Shown: positions 5,935 through 13,319 of the stretch, piece by piece
Position numbering within the stretch: position 1 is the stretch's first letter
Layout of the letters: each line of letters begins with the position of its first letter
DNA from: Bacillota bacterium
GTDB lineage: Bacteria > Bacillota > Clostridia > Peptostreptococcales > Anaerovoracaceae
Assembly: GCA_016283945.1 (NCBI GenBank)
Contig: JAEENW010000080.1
Coordinates: forward strand, 1-13,633
DNA: 13,633 nucleotides
Direction: 5' to 3'
Notes under the pieces: model-generated
The model's input: only the letters and a program-made list of their open reading frames with translations
Databases searched by the model: none
What the model was told of the DNA's origin: nothing
Position numbers and translations under genes: made by a program

Positions 5935-5988
5935 TGCAAATAGAAAGATCTGTAACTTTAGCAGAAAAGAAAGAAGGAGAAAGAGAAA

Positions 5989-7179
5989 ATGAAAAGAATT
6001 CTCGCAGTCCTTCTGGCTCTGACTCTGGTATTCTCCCTCGCCGCCTGCGGTGAGAAGAAGACCGAGGCTCCGGCGGCGACCACCACTCCCGAGCCTGAGC
6101 AGAAACAGGAGGAGACCATCGACAAGTCCCTTGTCGCTTATAACGACATCCCGGACGAGATGACCGCTGAAGGCGGCGTCTACCCCATCGCTTTCGTCAC
6201 CGACGTTGGCCAGCTCAAGGATCACTCTTTCAACGAGGGTATCTGGAACGGCGTCAAGAAGTACGGCTACGAGAACGACATCGCTTACAAGTACTATCAG
6301 CCCGCCAATGGCGACCAGGCCACCGATGAGGACCGCTACGCCGCTATGAGCTCCGCCGTTGACGGCGGCGCCGAGATCGTCGTATGCGCCGGCTTCATGG
6401 CCGGTGCCGCCATCGAGAAGGCCGCCAAGGACTTCCCCGACACCAAGTGGGTATACGTCGACGGCAGCGCCTTTGACGGCATGAACAACACCGTAGGCAT
6501 CAACTTCAAGGAAGAGCAGTGCGGATACTTCGCCGGCTATGCCTGCGTCAAGGAAGGCTTCACCAAGCTCGGATTCGCCGGAGGCGGCGGCGGGACCACT
6601 CCCGCGGTCTGCAGATACGGCTACGGCTTCCTCCAGGGAGCCAACGCGGCTGCTGCCGAGCTCGGCGTCAAGGTCGACATGAACTACAGCTGGCTCTACG
6701 GATCCACCTTCGGACCCTCCCCCGAGCTCGAGGCCATGCTCAACAGCTGGTACGAGAACGGCACCGAGGTCATCTTCCCCTGCGGCGGCGCGATGTATCT
6801 CTCCGCGTTCTCCGCTGCGGCGGCTAACGATGCCTGGGCCCTCGGCGTAGACTCCGATCAGGCTCAGGATTCCGAGACCGTTCTCACCTCCGCTCTCAAG
6901 GGCGTAGACGCGGCTTCCTACTGGATCCTCGGCGAGTACTTCGGCGGACACTGGGACGGCGTTGCCGGAACCACCCAGAACCTCGGCGTACAGGACGGAG
7001 CCATCGGACTCCCGACCGCTGAGACCAGCTGGAGATTCGAGAAGTTCACCGTCGAAGAGTACGAGAAGCTCGTAGAGGACCTCAAGTCTGGAGCTCTCGA
7101 GATCGACGGCGCCACCCTCCTCAACGACGAGATCACCGGCGTGGAGTTCTCCAACGTCACCGTGAACATGGTCAAGTAG
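5989..7179 (+). CDS. BMP-family nucleoside-binding lipoprotein of an ABC transporter
   Basis: This is the extracellular substrate-binding subunit for the ABC transporter encoded at 7546-11400. The 396-residue protein has a lipoprotein signal with basic start MKR, a hydrophobic core and lipobox L-A-A-C, lipidated at Cys20. A Thr/Pro/Glu-rich tether (21-45) separates the anchor from the domain. Residues from about 64 form a periplasmic-binding-protein fold of the BMP/PnrA family, with TDVGQLKDHSFNEG (71-84) and GVDSDQAQ (about 287-294), the segments that hold the nucleoside in family structures. The ribosome binding site is AAGGAG at 5974-5979. Codon choice includes more GCT, GTA and GTT than neighbouring genes, consistent with high expression. 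It has its own promoter and terminator, so it can be made in excess over the membrane components. Confidence 0.93.
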   Translation: MKRILAVLLALTLVFSLAACGEKKTEAPAATTTPEPEQKQEETIDKSLVAYNDIPDEMTAEGGVYPIAFVTDVGQLKDHSFNEGIWNGVKKYGYENDIAYKYYQPANGDQATDEDRYAAMSSAVDGGAEIVVCAGFMAGAAIEKAAKDFPDTKWVYVDGSAFDGMNNTVGINFKEEQCGYFAGYACVKEGFTKLGFAGGGGGTTPAVCRYGYGFLQGANAAAAELGVKVDMNYSWLYGSTFGPSPELEAMLNSWYENGTEVIFPCGGAMYLSAFSAAAANDAWALGVDSDQAQDSETVLTSALKGVDAASYWILGEYFGGHWDGVAGTTQNLGVQDGAIGLPTAETSWRFEKFTVEEYEKLVEDLKSGALEIDGATLLNDEITGVEFSNVTVNMVK

Positions 7180-7217
7180 TCTGAGAAGGCAGCTTCAGAA
7201 ATCACGATCGTACAGCG

Positions 7218-7255
7218 GCTCCCGCGGCCATACAGGCCGCGGGAGCTTCTTTTTT
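7218..7255 (+). terminator. Strong intrinsic terminator after the lipoprotein gene
   Basis: A perfect 12-bp GC-rich stem, GCTCCCGCGGCC/GGCCGCGGGAGC (7218-7229 and 7235-7246), encloses loop ATACA and is followed by TTCTTTTTT. It separates the lipoprotein transcript from the tRNA and transporter transcripts. Confidence 0.95.
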
Positions 7256-7275
7256 CTCTTCCGAGCAATTAGCGC

Positions 7276-7304
7276 TTGCAAAACGCTCCGGCTTGAGTTA
7301 TAGT
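7276..7304 (+). promoter_or_regulatory. Promoter of the tRNA-Val gene
   Basis: TTGCAA (7276-7281), an ideal 17-nt spacer and TATAGT (7299-7304) stand 15 nt before the mature tRNA 5' end. Transcription would begin near 7311, giving a leader of about 9 nt. Confidence 0.75.
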
Positions 7305-7319
7305 ATATTCACGTTTTGC

Positions 7320-7396
7320 GGAGGGTTAGCTCAGCTGGTTAGAGCGCTTGCTCGACAAGCAAGAGGTCGTTGGTTCGATTCCAGTACTCTCCACCA
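7320..7396 (+). tRNA. tRNA-Val (anticodon GAC), CCA encoded
   Basis: A complete cloverleaf can be folded by hand. The 7-bp acceptor is GGAGGGT/ACTCTCC with one G-T pair. The D arm is GCTC/GAGC, and the anticodon stem is CTTGC/GCAAG. The 5-nt variable loop is AGGTC. The T arm is GTTGG/CCAGT with loop TTCGATT, and discriminator A73 is followed by an encoded CCA. The anticodon loop is TCGACAA, so positions 34-36 read GAC, decoding GUC/GUU Val. A35, C36 and A73 are the valine identity bases. Position 33, nearly always U, is C here (7353). The gene has its own promoter and terminator and sits between the binding-protein gene and the ABC genes. Confidence 0.93.
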
Positions 7397-7400
7397 CGCG

Positions 7401-7433
7401 AAATATCCCGCGGCAGATGCCGCGGGATATTTT
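7401..7433 (+). terminator. Intrinsic terminator after tRNA-Val
   Basis: A perfect 14-bp stem, AAATATCCCGCGGC/GCCGCGGGATATTT (7401-7414 and 7419-7432), with loop AGAT begins 4 nt after the CCA end. The T-tract is short and partly inside the stem (ATATTTTA). The A-rich 5' arm and T-rich 3' arm would let it function on either strand. Confidence 0.8.
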
Positions 7434-7477
7434 ATGCCCGTCTTCCTGCTGCTTCTTTCATTTTTGATATCATATGT

Positions 7478-7507
7478 TTCCCAACTTTCCTCTTCTTATG
7501 ATAGAAT
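7478..7507 (+). promoter_or_regulatory. Candidate promoter of the transporter/pdp/tdk/udk operon
   Basis: The 7434-7545 gap is strikingly AT-rich compared with its surroundings and must hold a promoter, because a terminator closes the tRNA unit. The best pair seen is TTCCCA (7478-7483), an 18-nt spacer and TAGAAT (7502-7507). TATGAT at 7497-7502 is an alternative -10. No clear operator dyad was found here. Confidence 0.4.
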
Positions 7508-7545
7508 TGATAAAGATATAACCTGTTTTCAAAAGGGGAGATAGT

Positions 7546-9081
7546 ATGCCATCCGAATACATAATTGAGATGCTCCATATCACCAAGGTCTTTCCGGGCA
7601 TCATCGCCAACGACGACATCACGCTGCAGCTCAGGCGCGGGGAGATCCATGCCCTGCTCGGCGAGAACGGCGCGGGCAAGAGCACGCTCATGAGCGTACT
7701 CTTCGGCCTCTACCAGCCGGAGGGAGGCGAGATACGGAAGAACGGCGAGAAGGTGCGCATCGACGATCCCAACGACGCCACCGCGCTTGGAATAGGAATG
7801 GTCCACCAGCACTTCAAGCTGGTCGACGTCTTCACGGTGTTCGACAACATCATCCTGGGCGCTGAGACCGTCGGAAAGATGGGCTTCATCAAGAAGAAGG
7901 AAGCCAGAAAGAAGATCGAGGAGCTCTCCGAGCGCTACGGCCTGAGGGTCGACCTCGACGCCAAGGTCGAGGACATCACCGTCGGCATGCAGCAGAGGGT
8001 CGAGATCCTCAAGATGCTCTACAGGGACAACGAGATACTCATCTTCGATGAACCCACCGCGGTGCTCACGCCGCAGGAGATCGACGAGCTGATGGCGATG
8101 ATGAAGGAGTTCGCCGCCGAGGGCAAGAGCATACTCTTCATCAGCCACAAGCTCAACGAGATCATGGCCGTGTCCGACCGCGTATCGGTACTCAGGAAGG
8201 GCAAGTACATCGGCACCGTCAACACGAAGGACACCAACCCTCAGGAGCTCTCCAACATGATGGTCGGGCGCCCGGTGCAGCTGCAGGTGAGCAAGACGCC
8301 CGCGAAGCCCGGCGACGTGGTCCTCAAGGTCGAGGACATGAGCGTCGCCTCCCACATCCACAAGAGGAACGCGGTCGACCACGTGAGCTTCGAGGTCAGG
8401 CAGGGAGAGATAGTCTGCATCGCCGGCATCGACGGCAACGGCCAGACCGAGCTCATCTACGGCCTGAGCGGCCTCGACAAGTGCACGGGAAAGATCACCC
8501 TGCTCGGCCACGACATCACGAAGGCCAGCATCAAGGCCCGCGGGGAGTACATGTCGCACATCCCCGAGGACAGGCACAAGCACGGCCTGGTCCTCGACTT
8601 CACGCTGGAGCAGAACATGGTGCTGCAGAGCTTCCAGGATCCGCGCTTCCAGCAGGGAGGCTTCATCAAGCCCGAGGCCGTCAGGAGCTACTCCGAGGGC
8701 CTGATAGAGAAGTTCGACGTAAGGAGCGGCCAGGGACCGATCACCCGGGCGCGCAGCATGTCCGGAGGAAACCAGCAGAAGGCGATCATTGCCAGAGAGC
8801 TGGACAGAGACAAACCGCTGATCGTGGCCGTCCAGCCCACGAGGGGCCTGGACGTGGGCGCGATCGAGTTCATACACAGCCAGCTCGTAAAGGAGCGGGA
8901 CGAGGGAAAGGCGATACTGCTGGTATCCCTCGAGCTCGAGGAGGTAATGAGCCTCTCCGACAGGATACTCGTCATGTACGAGGGAGAGATAGTCGGAGAG
9001 TTCCTGCAGGGCCAGGTGACGGCCGAGGAGCTCGGACTCTACATGGCCGGAGCCAAGAGACAGGGAAAGGAGGCCAAGTGA
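7546..9081 (+). CDS. Nucleoside ABC transporter ATP-binding protein (two ABC domains)
   Basis: This cytoplasmic ATPase powers nucleoside uptake with the two permeases that follow and the BMP lipoprotein. The 511 residues hold two ABC domains, as in the sugar/nucleoside CUT2-like group. Domain 1 has Walker A GENGAGKS (39-46), a family-typical signature TVGMQQR (145-151), Walker B ILIFDEP (164-170) and switch His201. Domain 2 is degenerate, with Walker A replaced by GIDGNGQTE (294-302). Its signature MSGGNQQK (405-412) is good, but Walker B reads LIVAVQP, with Gln430 in place of the catalytic Glu, so only one ATP site is likely to hydrolyse. This asymmetry is usual for YufO/NupO-type proteins. 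GGGGAG lies 5 nt before the ATG. The stop is one nt from the next start. Confidence 0.95.
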   Translation: MPSEYIIEMLHITKVFPGIIANDDITLQLRRGEIHALLGENGAGKSTLMSVLFGLYQPEGGEIRKNGEKVRIDDPNDATALGIGMVHQHFKLVDVFTVFDNIILGAETVGKMGFIKKKEARKKIEELSERYGLRVDLDAKVEDITVGMQQRVEILKMLYRDNEILIFDEPTAVLTPQEIDELMAMMKEFAAEGKSILFISHKLNEIMAVSDRVSVLRKGKYIGTVNTKDTNPQELSNMMVGRPVQLQVSKTPAKPGDVVLKVEDMSVASHIHKRNAVDHVSFEVRQGEIVCIAGIDGNGQTELIYGLSGLDKCTGKITLLGHDITKASIKARGEYMSHIPEDRHKHGLVLDFTLEQNMVLQSFQDPRFQQGGFIKPEAVRSYSEGLIEKFDVRSGQGPITRARSMSGGNQQKAIIARELDRDKPLIVAVQPTRGLDVGAIEFIHSQLVKERDEGKAILLVSLELEEVMSLSDRILVMYEGEIVGEFLQGQVTAEELGLYMAGAKRQGKEAK

Positions 9082-9082
9082 G

Positions 9083-10366
9083 ATGGAAAAGGGAAGACTT
9101 ACCCAGCGCGACGGCTTCAAGACCCTCGTAGCCTCGCTGATCTCGATAGTCATAGGCCTGCTCGCGGGCGCGGTCGTCATACTCATCGTCGGCCTCATCA
9201 ACCCGAGCATATCCCTCGCGGGAGCCATCGAGGGCATCAAGATCGTGCTCTTCGGAGTGTTCTCCACGGGCAGGAACGCCTCGGGCGCCCTGAGCTTCGG
9301 CTTCAACCCGGTCAACATGGGCAACCTCTTCTTCAGGGCGACACCGCTGATACTGACCGGCCTCTCGGTCGCGATAGCGAACAAGACCGGACTCTTCAAC
9401 ATCGGCGCCCCCGGGCAGTACCTCGCGGGGACCTGCGCGAGCCTCTTCCTGGCTCTGAGCATCCCCTCCTCGAAGATGGCTCCGGGACTGATCTGGCTCA
9501 TCGCCCTGCTCGGCGGCATGATCGCGGGCGCCCTCTGGGGCTCCATCCCCGGCATGCTCAAGGCCCTGCTCAACATGAACGAGGTAATAGCCTGCATCAT
9601 GACGAACTGGATCGCGGCCAACCTCGTGACCTGGATCTTCGACATGAGCGATCTCAAGAACACCGCCGAGGGCACCAAGACCGGCTACATCTACAAGACC
9701 AGCTACAACGGCGTCCAGACGCCCAAGTTCGGCCTTGACAAGATCTTCAGGGGCTCGCAGATCAACGGCGGCATCATAGTCGCCGCGATACTCTGCGTGG
9801 TGATGTACATAGTCATCGAGAAGACCACCTTCGGCTACGAGCTCAAGGCCTGCGGCGCCAACAGGCACGCGGCCAAGTACGCCGGCATCCACGACAAGAG
9901 GGACATCATACTCTCGATGGCGATCGCGGGAGCGATGGCCGGAGCCGCCGGCTCGCTCTACTACCTCTCCGGCAACACCGAGTTCTTCTGGTCGACCTAC
10001 CAGTCCCTGCCCTCCGAGGGCTTCACCGGGATAGCGGTCGCCCTGCTCGCCGTGAACAACCCCGTCGGGACCATATTCGCGGGAATGTTCATGTCGATGC
10101 TGAACATCTCGGGCATGCAGCTCACCTACCTCACGGCGTACAACGAGTACATCACCGACGTGATAATCGCGGTCATCGTATACCTCTCCGCCTTCTCCCT
10201 GATCATCAGGATGCTGATAAGCGGAAGGAAGAAGATCGAGCGCAGCAAGGTCACGGGCGAGCCCATCGTCCCCGCCGCCGCTGCCGCGGCGCCTGCTCCC
10301 ACGGCAGACGCTGCCCCCGCAGCGCAGCCGGCCGCAGGAAGCCCCGCGAAGGACAAGGAGGACTGA
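9083..10366 (+). CDS. Nucleoside ABC transporter permease 1 (BPD_transp_2 family) with Ala/Pro-rich tail
   Basis: This is the first of two different inner-membrane subunits forming the nucleoside channel. It has 427 residues, starting with a short basic segment and a strong hydrophobic helix (about 14-38). Further membrane segments lie at about 85-100, 113-128, 134-155, 165-187, 228-246, 276-296, 315-345 and 357-380. The cytoplasmic coupling loop is probably at 250-273 (FGYELKACGANRHAAKYAGI), typical of this permease family. AAAGGAGG is 9 nt before the ATG. The C-terminal 33 residues (395-427) are low-complexity Ala/Pro ending in charged KDKED, not part of the usual fold. It is probably a disordered cytoplasmic tail. 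YufP/NupP-type assignment rests on family pattern and gene order. Confidence 0.93.
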   Translation: MEKGRLTQRDGFKTLVASLISIVIGLLAGAVVILIVGLINPSISLAGAIEGIKIVLFGVFSTGRNASGALSFGFNPVNMGNLFFRATPLILTGLSVAIANKTGLFNIGAPGQYLAGTCASLFLALSIPSSKMAPGLIWLIALLGGMIAGALWGSIPGMLKALLNMNEVIACIMTNWIAANLVTWIFDMSDLKNTAEGTKTGYIYKTSYNGVQTPKFGLDKIFRGSQINGGIIVAAILCVVMYIVIEKTTFGYELKACGANRHAAKYAGIHDKRDIILSMAIAGAMAGAAGSLYYLSGNTEFFWSTYQSLPSEGFTGIAVALLAVNNPVGTIFAGMFMSMLNISGMQLTYLTAYNEYITDVIIAVIVYLSAFSLIIRMLISGRKKIERSKVTGEPIVPAAAAAAPAPTADAAPAAQPAAGSPAKDKED

Positions 10367-10368
10367 TC

Positions 10369-11400
10369 ATGGCATTTCTCATAAGACAGACGCTCATATA
10401 CGCGATACCGCTCATGATAGTCGCGTTGGCCGGCATATTCTCCGAGAGGAGCGGAACGGTCAACCTGGCCCTCGAAGGTATCATGATCTTCGGAGCCTTC
10501 TCCGGCGTGGTTTTCGTAAGGATCATGCAGGGCGCCGGCTGGTTCGCCGCGGCGAAGGCTGACGACAACTGGATGAAGCTGCAGGGCTACCTGATGCTCG
10601 CTATGCTCGTCGCGGCCGCGCTGGGATCGATATTCTCCCTGCTGCTGGCCTTCGCGGCGATCAACCTGAAGGCGGATCAGACCATTGGCGGAACCGCGCT
10701 CAACATGCTGGCTCCCGCCCTCGTCCTCTTCCTCGTCAGGCTGATGTCCAAGCAGAACACCCTGCTCCTGCTCTCGGGCGACTCCGCGAGCTGGTTCCTC
10801 ATCAAGAAGTCGATGCTCGGCTTCGGCAAGAATCAGGACATAGGCATGCTGGGCGAGGCCTTCCTCAACAAGGTCTACCTCACCACCTACGTCTGCATAA
10901 TAATCTTCGTGATACTCTCCGTCCTCATGTACAGGACGAGGTTCGGACTCAGGCTCAGGGCCTGCGGCGAGAACCCCCAGGCGGCGGCGAGCCTCGGCAT
11001 CAACGTAATAAAGATGCGCTACGCGGGCGTGCTCATCTCGGGCGCCCTCGCGGGCATGGGAGGCTTCGTCTTCGCCGTCACGACCGCCAACTGCTCCGCT
11101 AACGGAGACGTCGCCGGCTTCGGCTTCCTGGCCCTCGCGGTAATGATCTTCGGCAACTGGAAGCCCCTGAACGTGGCCGGCGGAGCCCTGCTCTTCGGAC
11201 TCTTCAAGTGCATCGCGGCGGCCTACTCGACCCTGGACATCAACGGCGACGGGATCTACACCCTCGCCAACATAGGCATCAGCTCCAACGTCTACAGGCT
11301 GCTGCCCTACCTGATCACCCTGCTCGTTCTCATGTTCACCAGCAAGAAGTCCAGGGCTCCCAAGGCGGAGGGCATCCCCTACGACAAGGGCATGAGGTAG
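10369..11400 (+). CDS. Nucleoside ABC transporter permease 2 (BPD_transp_2 family)
   Basis: This is the second channel subunit, 343 residues, pairing with the preceding permease. The start MAFLIRQTLIYAIPLMIVAL is followed by ERSGTVNLALEGIM (26-39), a signature of the shorter permease in BMP-linked transporters. Hydrophobic segments lie at about 8-24, 36-55, 73-98, 110-125, 170-187, 217-240, 250-262, 268-285 and 309-324. The coupling loop is RFGLRLRACGENPQAAASLG (191-210), matching the equivalent loop of permease 1 (GYELKACGANRHAAKYAG), as expected for paralogous subunits. AAGGAGG is 7 nt before the ATG and only 2 nt separate it from the upstream stop. It corresponds to YufQ/NupQ-type proteins. 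Confidence 0.93.
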   Translation: MAFLIRQTLIYAIPLMIVALAGIFSERSGTVNLALEGIMIFGAFSGVVFVRIMQGAGWFAAAKADDNWMKLQGYLMLAMLVAAALGSIFSLLLAFAAINLKADQTIGGTALNMLAPALVLFLVRLMSKQNTLLLLSGDSASWFLIKKSMLGFGKNQDIGMLGEAFLNKVYLTTYVCIIIFVILSVLMYRTRFGLRLRACGENPQAAASLGINVIKMRYAGVLISGALAGMGGFVFAVTTANCSANGDVAGFGFLALAVMIFGNWKPLNVAGGALLFGLFKCIAAAYSTLDINGDGIYTLANIGISSNVYRLLPYLITLLVLMFTSKKSRAPKAEGIPYDKGMR

Positions 11401-11404
11401 AGCC

Positions 11405-12721
11405 ATGAGGATGTACGACATCATCAAGAAAAAGCGCGACGGCGGCAAGCTCAGCGAGGAGGAGATACGCTTCTTCATCGAGGGCTACACCGACGGCAGC
11501 ATCCCCGACTACCAGGCCGCGGCCATGTGCATGGCCATATACTTCCGCGGCATGGACACCGACGAGATAAGCGCGCTGACCCTCGCGGTCAGGGACTCCG
11601 GCGAGACCCTCGACTTCAGCGAGATCGACGGGATCCGGGTCGACAAGCACTCCACCGGAGGCGTCGGCGACAAGACCAGCCTCGTAATAGGCCCGGTCGC
11701 GGCTGCCTGCGGCGTCAAGGTCGCCAAGATCAGCGGCCGCGGGCTCGGCCACACCGGCGGGACCGTCGACAAGCTCGAGTCCATAAAGGGCCTTCGGACC
11801 GACATCTCCAAGGAGGACTTCATAGCCCAGGTCAACCGCATAGGCCTCGCGATCATAGGCCAGAGCGCCGACATGGCGCCGGCCGACAAGAAGCTCTACG
11901 CCCTCAGGGACGTCACCGCGACCGTGGACAGCCTACCGCTCATAGTCTCAAGCATCATGGGCAAGAAGCTCGCCGCGGGCGACGACTGCATAGTGCTCGA
12001 CGTCAAGTGCGGCAGCGGCTCCTTCAACAAGACCCTCGCCGACGGCGAGAGGCTCGCACGCGAGATGGTCAGCATCGGTGAGCGCGCGGGCAAGAAGATG
12101 CTCGCCGTCCTCAGCGACATGGACAAGCCCCTCGGCCGCGCCATAGGAAACTCGCTCGAGGTCATCGAGGCCGTCGAGACCCTCAGGGGCGGCGGCCCGG
12201 ACGACTTCAGGGAGCTCTGCCTCGACCTCTCGGCCTACATGATCGAGCTCGCCGGCAAGGGGAGCCGCGAGGAGTGCCTAGCTCAGGTCAGAGAAGCCGT
12301 GAGCTCCGGACGCGCCCTGAAGCTGCTCGCCGAGATGGTCGAAGCCCAGGGCGGGGATCCCACATGGATCTACGATACGGACAGCTTCCCCAAGGCCACG
12401 ACCGTCAGCGAGCTGCTCTCTCCGGCGGACGGCTACATCAGGAAGGTCGATGCCGAGAGCTACGGGCTCGCCAGCCTCGCGCTCGGAGCGGGCCGCAACA
12501 CCAAGGAGGAAGGCATCGACTACAGCGCGGGCCTCATCCTGAACAAGAAGACCGGCGACCCGGTGAAGAAGGGAGAGCTGCTCGCGACCCTGTATACCAC
12601 CGAGAAGCCAGAAGCGGTCGAAAGAGCGAAGGAGATAATACTCGGAGCCACGGAGATCGGTCCCGAGCCTCCCGAGGACATGCCGCTGATAATAGAGATC
12701 ATCAGAGGGGAAAATGGCTAA
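11405..12721 (+). CDS. pdp: Pyrimidine-nucleoside phosphorylase (thymidine phosphorylase family)
   Basis: It phosphorolyses uridine, deoxyuridine and thymidine to base and (deoxy)ribose-1-phosphate, the pyrimidine counterpart of DeoD. The 438 residues carry the family signature SGRGLGHTGGTVDKLE (110-125). Phosphate-binding residues are Lys81, Ser83 and Thr120 (KHSTGGVGDK at 81-90). Base-binding residues correspond to Arg168 (LRDVT), Ser183 and Lys187 (SSIMGKK). The start MRMYDIIKKKRDGG aligns with the beginning of Bacillus Pdp, supporting ATG 11405; the ribosome binding site is modest (GAGG at 11395-11398, partly in the preceding gene). The order and length fit broad-specificity Pdp better than strict DeoA, but the distinction is inferred. 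Its end overlaps tdk by 8 nt. Confidence 0.95.
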   Translation: MRMYDIIKKKRDGGKLSEEEIRFFIEGYTDGSIPDYQAAAMCMAIYFRGMDTDEISALTLAVRDSGETLDFSEIDGIRVDKHSTGGVGDKTSLVIGPVAAACGVKVAKISGRGLGHTGGTVDKLESIKGLRTDISKEDFIAQVNRIGLAIIGQSADMAPADKKLYALRDVTATVDSLPLIVSSIMGKKLAAGDDCIVLDVKCGSGSFNKTLADGERLAREMVSIGERAGKKMLAVLSDMDKPLGRAIGNSLEVIEAVETLRGGGPDDFRELCLDLSAYMIELAGKGSREECLAQVREAVSSGRALKLLAEMVEAQGGDPTWIYDTDSFPKATTVSELLSPADGYIRKVDAESYGLASLALGAGRNTKEEGIDYSAGLILNKKTGDPVKKGELLATLYTTEKPEAVERAKEIILGATEIGPEPPEDMPLIIEIIRGENG

Positions 12722-13319
12722 GCTGTATTTCAAGTACGGCGCCATGGGCTCGTCCAAGACCGCCCAGGCGCTCATAACAAAGTTCAACTACGAGGAGAGG
12801 AACATGAAGGTCCTGCTCCTCAAGCCCTCGACTGACACCCGCGACGGGGCTGATATCGTCCGCTCCAGGATAGGCCTGGAGGCGAAGGCGGTCGTCGTTC
12901 CGCCCGAGGAGGACCTCTACGCCCTCGTCAGGGACAGCTACAGCGACTGCAAGGCCGTCATCGTGGACGAGTGCCAGTTCCTCACCCCGGAGCAGGTCGA
13001 CCAGCTCTCCGAGGTCTCGATAGACATGGACATCGCGGTGCTCTGCTTCGGCCTGAGGACCGACTTCCTCACCCACTTCTTCCCCGGGAGCATGAGGCTC
13101 ATGGAGCTCGCCGAGTCGATCACCGAGATCAAGATGGTCTGCGACTGCGGCGCCAAGGCGACGGTCAACGCCAGGCTCGACGACGAGGGACACGTGGTCT
13201 TCGAGGGAGAGCAGGTGGTGCTCGGCGGCAACAGCCGCTACCGCGCGATGTGCAGGAAGTGCTGGCTCAGGGAGAAGCGCAGAGCGCTTGGGGCCAGGGC
13301 CGCGGAGGTGGAGAGATGA
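12714..13319 (+). CDS. tdk: Thymidine kinase (type II, TK1-like)
   Basis: It phosphorylates thymidine and deoxyuridine with ATP to give dTMP and dUMP. The 201 residues show Walker A GAMGSSKT (9-16), Walker B with catalytic Glu86 in VDECQF (84-89), and the base-enclosing lasso GGNSRYRAMC (171-180). The structural zinc site would use Cys143 and Cys145 (C-D-C) with Cys180 and Cys183 (C-R-K-C). The C-x-C first half resembles the E. coli-type enzyme rather than the C-x-x-C form. ATG 12714 overlaps pdp by 8 nt, with GAGGGG only 3 nt upstream, a short spacing that suggests coupling to pdp translation. Its own stop overlaps the udk start (ATGA). It opposes Pdp for the same substrate within one transcript. 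Confidence 0.95.
   Translation: MAKLYFKYGAMGSSKTAQALITKFNYEERNMKVLLLKPSTDTRDGADIVRSRIGLEAKAVVVPPEEDLYALVRDSYSDCKAVIVDECQFLTPEQVDQLSEVSIDMDIAVLCFGLRTDFLTHFFPGSMRLMELAESITEIKMVCDCGAKATVNARLDDEGHVVFEGEQVVLGGNSRYRAMCRKCWLREKRRALGARAAEVER

Noticed and set aside
5907..5988. Purine-type or other riboswitch in the lipoprotein leader
   Set aside because: Only one short 6-bp hairpin is seen. The conserved core sequences and three-way junction of purine riboswitches are absent.
7293..7544. An 83-codon plus-strand frame
   Set aside because: It spans the tRNA-Val gene and both neighbouring regulatory regions; its middle is a translation of the tRNA.
8425..8865. Broken second ATP site in the ABC ATPase
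   Set aside because: The missing Walker A Lys and the Gln for Glu exchange are usual in the second domain of this nucleoside-transporter ATPase family, so this is not decay.
7432..9678. A 748-codon open frame on the minus strand
   Set aside because: It lies antisense to the ABC ATPase and permease 1, whose motifs are unmistakable. Its product is low-complexity (Leu/Val/Asp/Glu/His-rich) with no recognisable domain. Long antisense frames are expected where third positions are GC-rich.
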